Below, piece by piece: positions 34,870-48,057 of a stretch of DNA of 64,000 nt (its first letter is position 1; each line of letters begins with the position of its first letter). The notes under the pieces are model-generated. The model did not search any database and had not been told where the DNA came from. It was given only the letters and a program-made list of their open reading frames with translations. A program made the translations under genes and the position numbers. Source of the DNA: Sophora flavescens (taxonomy: Eukaryota > Streptophyta > Magnoliopsida > Fabales > Fabaceae); assembly GCA_030762895.1 (NCBI GenBank), contig CM061070.1, forward strand, positions 106,293,054 to 106,357,053. Reading direction: 5' to 3'.

Positions 34870-36098
34870 AAACATTTACCTCTACATAACAAGTCATTTT
34901 GCAAAGTAAGCCTTTCTTTTGCAATAGTTTAAATGCTATCATTAGAAAAGGTAGTACGCAAAGTGAGAGAAAATATATTACCATCTATTCCTCCAATACT
35001 TAAGCACTCCAATTATCTCCTGATAATTCCAAACCTGTATGTGAACTATGCAAGTCATAAAATGAAAGAAATTACTATTTAACTACTACTTTTCATCAAC
35101 ATAATGAGCATTGACATGTAGCACTGTGTAGCTACAACAATTCATATACATTAGAAGTCAAACATGTTCTACTAGGAATAGTAGCTAACACACTCTTTAG
35201 CTTGCCATTTCAATTAAAAACACATTCTTGCAATCAACTTTTCTAGTGTTTCTACTAATGAATTTAAATTCAGGATCAAGACTTTATTCATAGACCAAAT
35301 CCCGATACTCAACAAAGTTTAATGGAATGTCAAAGAGAGGTAAAGAGAGCGTGAGCGTGAGTGAGAGAGAGATAGCAAAACAATGGTGAGTGGGTGTGTG
35401 TGCCATATGTGGTGGTGGGTCAATCATTGGTGCGTGCATCGAGCACAGTGGAGAGCAGGAAGAGTAGTAGAGAGTAAAGCGAAAGAGAGAAGGGGGCGTG
35501 GGCCAGTAAGTGTGTGTATTAAATATCTTTTGGATTTTGCATTTTTTTTCTCTTTCTAAAGAATGGAGGGTTCCATGTTTTGGATAGAGAAAATGGAGAA
35601 TGGAAAGTTCAATACCTAATTTTTTAAAATGAGCTACCAGACCAACCCGAAAAAGTCAAGCAAGCCTGTCCCGAGTCAGATTGGCCCATCAGACAAATGG
35701 ACTGAGCTAGAAAGGCCGGGTTTATTTAGAAACAACAATCATACTTAGTTAATTTAATCACATGAATAAAAAAAACTAATTGACATTCACTTTTATATAT
35801 AAGCCTAGTCACATAAAAGAAATAATTGAATACCCAAAAGTAGTTTTTTTACTTTTTTTGCCTCCCATTATTTTCACGGAATTAATTGATTAATTAATTA
35901 AAGCAAAAAGACATAAATATTAGGGGAAGAAATGTCCCCGCCCTTTGTTTGAGGTGAGGTTCTGACGCGACGACGTTTAGTATAACAATCGCACCCAAAT
36001 TTCTTCACTCTGCAAATTCTCTCTTCACTTCACCATTCACCTTTCTTTCTTCTTCTTCTTCTTCTTCAGCAACAGCATATTGGATTTCATCATCATCG
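34870..36098. other. Spacer upstream of MRE11
   Basis: The left part is probably decayed hAT element sequence. A purine-rich patch (gagagcgtgagcgtgag) lies at 35345-35370. The MRE11 promoter and 5' UTR lie in about 35900-36098, with a CTT repeat at 36047-36067. No TATA box stands out, as is common for housekeeping genes. Confidence 0.4.
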
Positions 36099-37597
36099 AT
36101 GGGTGAGAGAGATGGAGACGTTACTAACACACTTCGCATACTGGTAGCTACGGACTGCCACCTCGGGTACATGGAGAAAGACGAGATAAGACGCCACGAC
36201 TCTTTCCATGCATTCGACGAGATTTGTTCCATCGCTGAGAACAAGAACGTTGACTTCTTGCTACTCGCCGGTGACCTTTTTCACGAGAACAAGCCGTCCA
36301 GGTCAACGTTAGTCAAATGTATCGAGATTCTCCGTCGACATTGCCTCAACGATCGACCTGTCCCCTTTCAAGTCGTTAGCGACCAAACCCTTAACTTTCA
36401 GAATTCGTAAGTTCTCAGTAACTTCTACGTTTCTTTTCACTAATAATTTTAGGATGCTTATCAAGTTATCATTATTATTATTGTTATTATACTTGTTATT
36501 TCTAGTGGAAAAAGTAAAAAAATAAAATAAAGTATTATTTTTGTCCCTATATATGACACGAATTCTCGATTTGGTCCCTATACATAAAAAATTATTAAAA
36601 TGGTCCCTATACATACAAAAACTCTCCATTTGGTCCCTACCGTACAAAATTTTAGGGACTGATTTGATAATTTTTTACTAGTGTGGGGACCAAATGGGTA
36701 ACGTATAGGGACCAAATGAAGACTTTCTGTATGTATAGGGATCATTTTAATAATTTTTTATGTATAAGGATTAAATCGAGAATTCGTGTCATATTTAGGG
36801 ACCAAAATATTACTTTAACCAAAAATAAAAAATAAATTTGTGCCTTTTTAGTTTAGTAAATATGGGTTTTATCGTGCTCTTGAGTTAGCTCATTTGGTTA
36901 AATTGGGGTTGCGGTTGTGGTCACATTGCATTTTGAAAACACGGCCGATGTGACCACAAGTGGTTTCTATGTGGTTTAACCGCAATGTCGTGCCCTCAAT
37001 GGCGGTTGCAGACTCAGATTTAAAACCCTTTGTGTGATATGAATTGTGAGTATAGGAGTTCAAACACCGTAATGCGCTCAGCCCCTTTCTCATTTCCTTC
37101 AGCCCTCTCTCCTCCCCATGTACGGCCTACTATGAGCCTCTTGTACAAAAAATATGAGATTCTATCAGAACTTTAACAAAGTGGTTAGGACTCAGCCACT
37201 CAGGAGTCTATCCTTATGTTTCACAAAAAAAAAGTTGAATTTTAGAACAAGGCGTGCAGGGTGGGTGTGGGCATCAATCATGGTTCAAGCCCAGAAGGTT
37301 CTTATGTTAAGGGCCGCGTTAGAAATAAAAACCATCCATATAGTTTAAGTTTTTGGGGGATAGTTGGTTCTTGTTTGTTTGTAAAGGAATGTAGTTACGT
37401 ACAAATATGTGTGGTTATCCTTGTTTGTTTGATAGAATATTCTTGTTTGTTTTTGTTTATATCATGGTCTGAAAACTTGTCTTCTTCAACAGATTTGGTC
37501 ATGTAAATTATGAAGATCCCCACTTCAATGTTGGTTTGCCTGTCTTTACTATTCATGGAAATCATGACGATCCGGCAGGCGTGGTATGAGTAATGTG

Positions 37598-37637
<40 letters not shown>

Positions 37638-40600
37638 CATTATCATCATCATCATCATCATCATCATCGTGTATAGTTTTGCACTAACTTTTCTTCCATA
37701 TGTTCCTAATCAACTTTGTTGCTGGAAGAGTCTTTGTAAACAAGTATAATTTGTTCAAGGTTTATGCCTTGATTTGGTGGGTTAATTGCTGCATTTAAAT
37801 AGGGTAAACCAAGAAGAAAAGGTAGGCGAATATATAATAATATTTGGAGAAGTCCTGTTTGATTACTCGAAATGATCCTTTTGGGAGTTGTCACATTCAA
37901 ATTCAAACAGGCCACGTGCTTTATGGTGAAATTTGGTCATTGAAATTCATTTTACTTGTAGCAGTTATCCCATTGCTTTACCTAGTCATCGTTCAGAACT
38001 GTAGCTGGTTAAGATAAAATTTGAATAAAAACTAGGAGTTGGAAGAAGGACATACATTAGAAACTGAGGACTTGGAGAAAGCATACAAGTGGTGAAAGAA
38101 ATGATCTTATTTATTTATTTTTTATGGGGCTGGGTATGTGGGAGAGATCATGATTAATGAAAGGGGTTAGTGATTTCCCATGTGGACTTGGTTGATACAA
38201 GTGCTTTTTGGCTGGTTATAGCTCTGTGCAGGCAATAAATACTCACATCCAGATAAGCACTCTGTTGGATACAGGAATAGAGCTTAGGAACTGTGTGGAA
38301 AGAATAAAGGGTTAGAATAAAAGAGTAGGACCCAAATCTATTATTGACAGCTCTAACAACTGTAGTCAGTTAGTGTCAACCGAAAAGGGTTACAAGTCAG
38401 CAGGGAGAGAGAGAAGGAGGTTATTTGGTGATTTGAAGGGTGAAGAATAAGGAACAGAATTGGGTTTCTCGAATACCTGAAGATTGGAGACAAGAGTGAG
38501 AGAATTCTATTGTACCCTACCCCTGGTCCTGTATCACACTGGCATAGGTCAGAGAACGTTTCTGCAATAACGGTTCTAGCATTCATGCCTAATTCTGCTC
38601 CAGTTCTATTACACTCATTCATTGCACCCTTTATTTTTAACTTTAAAATGGCATCACATGAATATGTCGCTAGTGGATACTTGCTTTGCAGTTTTCCGAT
38701 TTTATTATGATTTAAGATGTTGGTCTTGTACTTTGCATTGTAGCAAGATAATTCAGAATAGCATAGAGAAATATTTTTGCTTGTTGTTTAGACTTTAGAC
38801 TCACAAAACATTTTACCAATATTGATAATAACAGTACAAGTCCTTATTTTCACTTTTTAAGAGCAATTCATAAGTAATGTTGAAGAGTTGAACTTCTTTT
38901 TAAAAAAATTCTCTCTCCTTTTGCTTGTTGGATTTTCTACTGAAATAGGCGTTAAAACAATCTCATCTACTTTATAGGGAAGCTGAAACACCCCCCCTCT
39001 AATTTAACTAAATATATATAGTTGACCATATTGATATTTATCCAACATAACTGTAGAGTGTTTACACTTATTCTTAATTCTTAACTACAAGAAATATGTA
39101 TTCCTTACCGAATGATTGTGACAGGACAACCTTTCTGCAGTTGATATTCTCTCAGCATGTAATCTAGTCAACTACTTCGGGAAAACAGTCCTTGGGGGTT
39201 CTGGTGTTGGTCAAATCACTCTCCACCCTATTCTTATCAAGAAGGTTCGTTGTTGAATAGTGTTAATGCCAAGATAAGGTGGCTTAGAAAAGCCTCACTT
39301 TTTCAGTTAATTTTTTTTTTGAAGAGAAAAGAAGGATTGTTATAAGTCTCATTCTGTCCTGATCTGTATAATTTATGAATGGCAGGGTTCAACAGCTGTA
39401 GCTCTTTATGGCCTAGGGAACATTAGAGATGAAAGGCTTAATAGGATGTTTCAAGTATGCTTCTGGCAAAACTTGCTTTCAAGAAGTTCATCTTTTAATT
39501 TAAGTGCTCATTTACTGATGTGCTACATTATTTTATTTCTTTTCAGACACCACATGCTGTGCAGTGGATGCGTCCTGAATCTCAGGAAGGGTGTCAAGTG
39601 TCCGATTGGTTCAACATTCTGGTACTTCATCAGAACAGGTTATGTCTTACTTTGTGCCTTTCTTTTTTTATGAGATTGCATTTAATACCATATATCAACG
39701 AAAATGTGTGATTAACTTGAAAGTTGAAATCTACATTTGAGTATTTGGCTTTGATTAGGTCATGTATATGGTCTACTGTGTTTGAGTTTTAGATTTTGAT
39801 ATACTGGATTATTGATCTCGTTTCCAATTATGGTATGCAGAGTGAAAACGAATCCAAAAAATGCAATAAATGAGCACTTCTTGCCACGCTTCCTAGACTT
39901 CATTGTGTGGGGGCATGAGCATGAATGTTTGGTTGACCCACAGGTGTACTGATTAAATATCTTTTGAAGTGGACCAGATAGACTTGTGTTGTTTCTTCAA
40001 ACTTAATATGGATTTTAATTTTCTTCAGGAAGTTCCAGGGATGGGATTTCACATTTCACAACCAGGATCATCAGTTGCAACATCACTTATTGATGGAGAA
40101 TCAAAGCCAAAACATGTACTTCTTTTAGAAATTAAGGTTGTCTATATGATGAGAATCTACATACCTCTTTCATAGAAGCAGCTATTCTCATTTTATATTT
40201 CTTATTATTAAGTGCTTGAATTAATGGTTCTTGCAGGGAAATCAGTACCGCCCAACTAAGATACCTTTGATGTCCGTGAGGCCTTTCGAGTATACAGAGG
40301 TGAGTGAAATAGAAATAATGTCATTATTTTGTTTTCCTTTGTAATTGTTAGTAAATTTACATTTCTCACTGCTATTTGAAGCACATATTGAATTGATTAA
40401 GTGCCTGACGTTTTAATCTATCTTATGGTTCATTAATCAATCAAATCTTCATATTGCAGATAATGCTAATAGATGAGCCTGATGTCGATCCCAATGATCA
40501 AAATTCCATTCTTGATCACCTCGACAAAGTGGTATGCGGGTTTCTTAGTGTCGGACGGAAATTTGGTTTTCTTTGCTATATAATTTGCTGTGCCCTTTTG

Positions 40601-43600
40601 GTAACTTAAAAGTTTTTTGTGGGAGAGGCTCACCCTCTTAGGTTCCTTTTGACAAAAGTTTTCCTCCTTGGTTCCTCACTGTGGTTACTTTATCTGTTGT
40701 CATATAATTTAGCAACTCTGCTATATAATCTCTCTAGGAACCATAATGGAACAATTTTTTTGGAAGGAATTTAACTTGAATTTTTCCAAATTCTTTTTGT
40801 GTGGCGGACTGGTGGTCATGTGTGTAGCAACTGTATTTGATAATAGAAGATTATTCAGGTTGGGAAGTTGCTAGAAAAATCTAGTAAGAAAGCCGTCAAC
40901 AGGGCAGAACTTAAGCTTCCATTAATACGTATTAAGGTAATTTCTATACTGTATCATGACTTTTGAAGGTCACTTCTAGATTTCAAGGTGCTTTGTCCTA
41001 TTTTGCTTTTCACTACCTAGCAGGAAGATTCTGCAACTCATCACTTCTATAACGGTACTGGTTTTGATCTTACACTTATCTAGCTAGAAAAGATGGTAAT
41101 ATTCATGATATGAAGCCAATACTCCATTATTGTTGCATGGAGTTGGATTCGTAAATCCTTCAAAAGACAGAGTTTATTATGATTTTTTATTTGAACTTCT
41201 GTTCAGTCTATTGGCTATAATGGACATCTAGTTCCATTAGATATATTACATATGTTTCTTGGCATGATCTTAACTTCTACACTACAATGTAATTTGCAGG
41301 TAGACTACTCTGGATTTATGACTATAAATCCTCAAAGATTTGGGCAGAAATATGTGGGGAAGGTACTTTCTATCTATCACTCTTCCTGAATTAGTGTGCT
41401 AATGCCGATTTTGCTTGAGGATTGTTTTTTACTGTTGATTGGTCATCCTTATAGGTTGCAAACCCCCAAGACATTCTTATATTCTCAAAGGCTGCAAGAA
41501 GGGCCAAGGGTGAAGGTAATTTGAATTGTTTTTTTTACCTTTCTTTACTGGTTCTTGTGAATTGTGATATCAACAATATAGTATTTAGCAGTTATAATAT
41601 CCAAGGCAGACATCTTTTATTAGTTCTTACTGAATCTCGAGCAAACTTTACATAAAATAATGTTGAAATGTATATTTCCTTTTCAGGTTTATCTAATTAA
41701 TTCTTTTCTTCTTTTTTTTGAAAAAATCTGTTTAACCCTGTCCCTACCCCCACTAGGTTATCTGAAACCCGTTTGACATTGCTACTTTAACATGTATCAC
41801 TTGGCCCCTTGTGATCTATTTTGAGCATCAGTCAGCCCCGCCTCTACTTCTGTAATAGAAAATTTTGCATGGATTGCACGTGCTTATTATCCCAAATCAG
41901 AACTAGCAAGATTCAAATCCTTTACTTTGTTGTATTTTTAATTCTAATTGAACAAAAGCAATGGAGAGGACAAAAAACCACCAACGTCAGATATTTATAG
42001 TTGTCACACTCTATAATACCTGCGTACATTCAAACGTATACATTAGTTTGATTTACCCACCTTACCCTTCCTTTAGGTTGCTTTTGTTATGATTATAAAT
42101 TTAGAATCAATATTAGGGACAGTTGAAGGAATTGGTGGTTTTGATTTTTAGACATATTAAGAATCATTTGCCAGGCGTTTGCAATGTCTATTTTGTAATT
42201 AACAAGAAAACATCATAAGTTGGTCAAGTGGCTTTCATTTAGTTATTTTTTGGTTTAGTCATGTGATATAATTTGAAAAACGATGATAAAGTCATTTGAC
42301 TCATTTTCCACCAAAAAAATGTGGGAACAAGGTGAGTCACCTGTGTTCTTTTCTTTTGTAGGAAAAATTGATGATTCAGAACGACTTCGTCCAGAAGAAT
42401 TGAATCAACAGAACATAGAGGCTTTGGTTGCTGAAAGTAATCTGGTATTTTAATCAGAGTACTTTAGTCTATCTGGTCTTTCCATATATGGCTTTTATAG
42501 ATACTTCCTATTTGAACGACGAACAACCTAGATTTATGTGACTCAATGTCTGTTTACTGTGTATTGTATATTATTTTCACTATCTAACTTGAATTTTGCT
42601 GGGAATATTCAAAGGATCAGACGACCTTCTTCAAGGAAGGATACAATGAAGAAATAAAATATAATCGTTAGAAACAAAATATCACTCTTCAATCTCTGCA
42701 TATTTCATTTGCAACTTCATGAAAGTTCTGAATTATAATTTATGGCAGTTTAAGCTTGATTTGCTAATTGCATAGTTTTGCTGTTCAACTTTATTAGTAA
42801 GCTTTCATTGGAGATAAGGAATATAAAAAAAAAAAAATGTGAGTTGAATTTAATTTTATCTTTCAATGTAACTAAATGATCTTAATGGTTTTGCAGAAAA
42901 TGGAGATCCTTCCAGTCAATGATTTGGATATTGCATTACACAATTTTGTGAACAAGGATGACAAAATGGCATTTTACGATTGTGTACAATCCAATATTGT
43001 TGAAACACGAGTTAGTATTCTATATTGCATTTATCTGCTGTTTGCCTTCCTCCACTGCTATGTTGGGTCGTCTGGTCCATATTCACTAAGATTGAGCACA
43101 TTGTTTCTACTTCATATTCTTTTATGTGTTCATGATAATGTCATATCCCTTTCTCTTCTCATTGATGACTTACTTTTATGATTGAACAGAACAAAATTGC
43201 TAAGGATTCCAATACCCTGAAGTTTGATGAGGAAGATTTAATTGTTAAAGTTGGAGAATTGTTGGAGGTTAGAAGCTTCATCATTGTTTTTCGTTAATTC
43301 AAAATTTTGGTTTAGAATTTACTTTACCTGGCGGGAACCTTTCTATTACTGGGGCTTTGATAAAATTGCACTATAGCAATAGATAATCTAGGCATAACAA
43401 TTGTCTGTCCTGGACCGCCATCATTCAGTTTTTTTTTTTTGCAATATATGCATTACTGTTGCCTTTCTAATTTTATTGTGTTGCTATGTGATCATAATGG
43501 TCTAATGGATGGAACATACATTTCTCCCTTTTCTTAAAGGAACGTGTCAAGGAAAGATCCACACGTTCTAAGGAGCCCACACAGTTCACTGCTGGTGCTC

Positions 43601-45605
43601 AGTCATTGGAGGTAAGTCTAACAAATGATATGGTGCTATTGCAATAGCGATGGAAAATCAGTGTTTATGGCGGACAGTATTCTTGACCTTCATTCTTAAC
43701 TTCTCTCCCTAATTCCATTTAGGATTTCCAAGGCAGAAGTGCTGCTGGAACTGGAAGTGCGGTTTCCTTTAGTGATGATGAAGATGCCATGCAAATTTCT
43801 GGCTCAAGGCCAAGTACTAGAGGTCAGAAAGGGTCGTCTGGTGCATCTCAAACTCAAACAAGAGGAAGAGGAAGGGGCAGGGGCAGGGGCAGAGGTTCCA
43901 GCACCTTGAAGCAGACAACTCTTGATGGAGCCTTTCGCAATTCTCAGAGGTTGCTTTTACTGATAAATAAATCATTTAGTAGTTTTTTTGGATTCTATGC
44001 AGCAAAATAAATCCAGAAGGGACATGGAAGTGATGATGACTCAAAAACTGACCCCCTCCCCGAATGAAGATGTTTATTTTAATTTTTGTCTTTGAAGTGC
44101 TACCTCTCTTTTCTTTTTCTTTTTTTGACTTCTTGGTGGGTAATGAACATCCCTGGGCCATTATGCTAGAAAAATGTTTGTTGTTAAATTTGGTGTTTCT
44201 CATATTGGTAAAGATTGGGAAAATAGGTACAGGATTAGCTGTAGCGGAGAGATTATCTCCACTCTTTCTCCTCTCTGTATATTTTATTCTCTTATTAAGA
44301 GCTATGTTTCTGACTTCTGGGTTGCTACATGTGTCCCTGTTGCTGCGTGTATATTGACCAGGGTGGATAAGGCGTCTTAGAACACAAGCATGATAATAAA
44401 TAATAATCTAAAGAATCATTAGTTTTCCCCTTTGACGAGTTTATATAAAATCACTTTGATATTCTACTGATGGTGCCTTGACCCTGGATAGATATTCAAC
44501 CTGATTGGAGAGCTTCATTGACTTAATGCAGGGCTACATCCGTTGCTGCAGCAACTTCCATCCGAAGTGATGCTAATGATGGGGATAATTTGGGTTCTGC
44601 TTCAAGTGAAGATGTTGATGAAAGTTCGGTATGGACAAACATCAATTCCTAGTTTATCACATTCCTTAATTTGCAGTCATTTGAATTTGAAATGTTTATA
44701 AGGTTCTTTGATTCAGTACTTGGCAGTCGGATACTTGCAACCTAATTGAGACGGTTTAATGTGTGATTTGCATTGTAATTTTTCGCTGAATCATCCTTGA
44801 CATGCTCAATGAATAAGTTGAATCTACTCTACTGCATCTCATATTGCATAGGAAAATGAATCAAAACTACCTGGACGGAAAAGAGCCGCATCAAAGGGAA
44901 GAGGTAGAGGATCTGCGCAGCCTTCTAAACGTGGAAGGAAATCAACCAACTCTGCAGTCCATAGAATGCTCATGAACAATGATGATGACGATGACGATGA
45001 TGATGACAATGTCAGAAAGAGATTAAATAAGTCTCAACCTCGGGTTTGTGTCCCTTTTCATTTCTTCACCTGTTTCTGATAGGATATATATTACCATTCT
45101 AATTCAAAATATTTGTTAGAACAGATGGTGGTCCTCTTACCCATTTACTCGGTCATTATTCTTTATGATACTCATAGTCATAACACTTCTAGCAAGTAGA
45201 ACAGAAGGATTTGCATTATACTTGAGTGGCAAAGACCGGGAAATATACCACATGAAATTTAACCAAAAAGTTGATGGGGATACTTTGATATCAAATTAAA
45301 TATTCACTTCCTATATGTGAGTTTAATTAGATATTAAGATTAACCGAAGAGAATTGGTTTGTGACTTAGTGCTCTGCTAACTTTTGCTTACACTTCTTGC
45401 CATGAATATTTTGGGCAAATGTTCATTCCCGATGTATAGCTCTAGCAAATGCAAAATGCAACCATGGTTAATAGCTATGTTCTTTGTATAGAATGTACTC
45501 TGATTCGTATCAACTTTGGAATTATGTGATTTCTGTGAACCAAGACTCAGCCTTTTTTCTTCTTGTTTTTAGGTGACTAAAAACTATGGAGCTCTAAGAA
45601 GGTGA
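36099..45605 (+). CDS. MRE11: MRE11 double-strand break repair nuclease
   Basis: Nuclease subunit of the nuclear MRE11-RAD50-NBS1 complex that processes DNA double-strand breaks and maintains telomeres. Exons: 36099-36406, 37493-37583, 39125-39244, 39386-39454, 39547-39638, 39841-39943, 40029-40136, 40237-40299, 40460-40531, 40859-40936, 41300-41362, 41455-41515, 42362-42444, 42897-43010, 43190-43267, 43540-43611, 43723-43949, 44532-44628, 44852-45043, 45573-45605. All are in phase with GT-AG sites, giving 707 aa (Arabidopsis about 720). Phosphodiesterase ligands are present: D19-C-H21, GD59, GN126H127D, H224 in LHQNR, and WGHEHE (250-255). The DNA-binding domain follows. The C-terminus has a Gly-Arg tract (exon 17), a run of nine Asp (exon 19) and ends NYGALRR, as in other plants. 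The ATG at 36099 is the first after the leader and gives the conserved N-terminus. Intact. Confidence 0.96.
36530..36817. repeat. Foldback MITE in MRE11 intron 1
   Basis: The left arm starts agtattatttttgtccct and the right arm ends in its complement (agggaccaaaatattact). The arms run about 100 bp each and contain repeated ggtccctata / tatagggacc blocks. Length is about 288 bp with no coding capacity. Confidence 0.8.
37600..37668 (+). repeat. ATT/ATC trinucleotide microsatellite in MRE11 intron 2
   Basis: About 14 TTA-type units run into about 10 ATC units, starting 17 bp after the exon 2 donor site. Likely polymorphic. Confidence 0.92.
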
Positions 45606-46440
45606 CGACTATGTGACTTGTGCTGCCCTTGGTGACAATTCTGTTATAGTATGAAATTGAATATTAGCTGCATTACCCGGATTCAAAGATAACTGATTCA
45701 GCAGAGTGCAGTCAGTGACGGTGGCCACAAGCTCTTGTACATGAAGACAAAAGAACCCTGTTACTTGAGAGACGGTCCTACAGCCAGCGAACCAGTTTGT
45801 GTTATTATGCTGATTACTTTTTTTTCCTGGTGCCCGTCGATCATATTAACTTAGGATGTATCATGTTCTTTGGACTTAATATTAAAAGTTAATTTTGACA
45901 ATTTAATAATTTGTCTTGTTCATTTTTGAATCCGATGAGTATCGGTTTTTGTTTTGAACCCTATCAGCAACCATCTGACTTGTCCCCCTCCCCTACCAAC
46001 TGAGCAAAACTCAGTGACCTTGCGCAAAGCCACCATTAACTTGTTTCTCATTACTAAATCTAACTACTAAATACTATATACTAGTATTAGAAATAATATA
46101 AATTCTATTATTCTTATTAATTTTATAAGTGGCGAGGATATGTAACATCCCATTTTTTTGGACCAATATTAGAGAAACTCAAATATCTACAAGAATATGA
46201 TAAATTAAGTTTAAAAAATTAAAAATTAAAAATTAAAATTGCCAAAAATATTGCTTGTAAATTATTGCTTGATTTATTTGTGCATATTTGTGTATGTATG
46301 TATACAATGTTTGTATAGTTATATTAAAAATGTATCGGATTTAAAAATAAGAGTTTAATTTACTAAATCCTAAAAATTTATTAACTCCTAAAATGTGTAT
46401 AAATACATATATGAAATTAATTCAGACTACTTCACCAACA
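45606..46440. other. MRE11 3' UTR and AT-rich spacer
   Basis: The first part is the MRE11 3' UTR; aatattaaaagtt near 45879 is a possible poly(A) signal region. No gene was recognised in the rest. Confidence 0.4.
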
Positions 46441-46515
46441 TGTGGTTGGTCCAAGTGGTAACGAGCTTGAACCTCTTAAACAAGTGGTCAGGAGTTCGAT
46501 CCCTGGTTCTTGCAT
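46441..46515 (+). repeat. tRNA-like SINE head
   Basis: tggtccaagtggtaacgagc resembles a pol III A box, and ggagttcgatccctgg, about 42 bp on, is a good B box. The stem pairing expected of a tRNA is absent and a long AT-rich body follows, so this is a tRNA-derived repeat rather than a tRNA gene. Confidence 0.6.
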
Positions 46516-46589
46516 ATATTTTTATTATAATTTTTTTTTACAAATTTTGACTTTTTTAAAAAAAAGAAAAAATTTTATTTCTAAAAAAA

Positions 46590-46845
46590 ACTCATTAACC
46601 AGATAATGAACATAATTAATCAGATATTTATACCTGATTAACCAAATATTTGTACATACTTAACAAAAAAAATTATTTCTCAAAAAAACCAATTAACCAG
46701 ATAATGAACTGAATTAACCAGATATTTGTACATACTTAACCAAGAAACCCATTAACTAGATAATGAACCGAATTAATCAGATATGTGTACCTGATTAACC
46801 AGATATTTACACATATTTTAAAAAAAATTATTTCTCAAAAAAGCT
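46590..46845 (+). repeat. Irregular tandem repeat with core attaaccagata
   Basis: The phrase attaaccagataatgaac and the related attaaccagatatttgtac recur about seven times at irregular 25-50 bp steps, interspersed with ttatttctcaaaaaa. It follows the tRNA-like head at 46441 and could be the body of the same element. Confidence 0.65.
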
Positions 46846-47076
46846 AAATATTTTTTAAAAAAGAAAAAAAAATTTAAAGAAAAAAACTAAATATTTAAAA
46901 GAAAATGGCCTGCTTCGTATGTTGTCGAAATTTTGTGTCAAAATATCATTTTTCTACATAAACATTTAATGGTTCTATCGCGTGTGTCACGTGTAAGCCA
47001 CAGGAGGAATAAATTTTGAAGAATTAAGTGATAATGTGGCTAAAAGAGTTAAGAAAGTGAATAAACGTGTCGCACA

Positions 47077-47170
47077 ACTTTATGTCATTCATATAGTTCA
47101 TTAGTTCCTTTTACAAATTCTCTACTTTATGTCATTCATATAGTTCATTAGTTCCTTTTACAAATTCTCT
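47077..47170 (+). repeat. Perfect 47-bp tandem duplication
   Basis: The unit starting actttatgtcattcat at 47077 is repeated without visible change from 47124. It ends 73 bp upstream of the tRNA-Phe gene. The perfect identity suggests a recent event. Confidence 0.9.
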
Positions 47171-47243
47171 TGTACGGTTTCACAAAGTCTCAAATTAAAT
47201 TAATTAATATATTAATTGTATTTCCTTGTTCGATATCAGCAAT

Positions 47244-47248
47244 GCGGG

Positions 47249-47291
<43 letters not shown>

Positions 47292-47316
47292 GCGTGTTCG
47301 ATCCACGCTCACCGCA
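47244..47316 (+). tRNA. tRNA-Phe (anticodon GAA), nuclear
   Basis: A 73-nt cloverleaf without intron. The acceptor GCGGGGA pairs with TCACCGC apart from one G-A mismatch that is normal in plant nuclear tRNA-Phe. The D stem is GCTC/GAGC and the anticodon stem TCAGA/TCTGA, with loop CTGAAGA and anticodon GAA at 47277-47279. The T arm is GCGTG-TTCGATC-CACGC. No CCA is encoded, as expected for nuclear genes. A CAA just upstream (47240-47242) fits plant pol III starts and a T-run (from 47323) fits termination. It appears functional. Confidence 0.97.
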
Positions 47317-48057
47317 TCTTCATTTTCTTTTTTTCATCAAATTCTTGTTCCTTTTTTGATATCCGAGTCTGGAGCGAGATACCACCCGAGTGGTACGTAA
47401 ATACGTACGTTGATATCGTAAACCAACGCTATTTGGGAATCCCTTTACGAGTATTTGAACCTGTATTTTTCAGACGCAAGGTTTCTCTCTCAATTCTCTT
47501 TGATTTTAATTTATCTTTTATGTTAGGTAAGGGATTGTATCACTACAACAACTTGCTGTGGTTATAGTTGAGCTAAGCTTTTGTGATTAGCACATTTGCC
47601 ATTCAATTTTTAGCTTCACTGGTGAAATTATCTGCTCTCACCCCAACCGTTTTTTTTTTTTACACTCACTCCAACTTTAATTGCACTGGAACAATTGAAA
47701 AAGGGTTGAATACTAATTGTATTGAAACTCTGTTTCGTTAAATCTTTTTAAATTACTTTGTGGTACTGGTAGGTTTGGGATAATTACTATCTAAAGATGC
47801 TGGTAATGCAAAGTGAGATATTGATAACGGGGAATATGATTATGACTACATCATGAAAATAAAATATCTACCATTAACTATAATTTTTTTTTCCTTCAAA
47901 ATTTCAAATATGGACAACATTGGGTATCTGCTTTCAAGAGCTCTTTTTTGTATTTAGAAGCGCACAATTTGTAAAGTATCCAGTTTTTACAGATGGGTTG
48001 TAGACATATGCAGGCTTGTGTTTATGTAATTAAATATATCTTTTATCTTCTCTGCAG
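47317..48057. other. Spacer between tRNA-Phe and the orphan exon
   Basis: T-rich sequence. No upstream exons of the cyclin-D1-binding-protein-like gene and no other gene were recognised here. Confidence 0.4.

Noticed and set aside
38240..38620. Possible LTR fragment in MRE11 intron 2
   Set aside because: Some LTR-like phrases, but no TG/CA ends or target duplication could be fixed; not supported well enough to annotate.
44064..44357. Open frame inside MRE11 intron 17
   Set aside because: Hydrophobic T-rich translation typical of intron DNA, with no family similarity and no start context.
46441..46515. Functional tRNA gene
   Set aside because: A and B boxes are present but acceptor and anticodon stems do not pair, unlike the true tRNA-Phe at 47244.
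46590..46845. CRISPR-like array
   Set aside because: Repeat units vary in sequence and spacing, and the genome is a plant nuclear genome; it is an imperfect tandem repeat.
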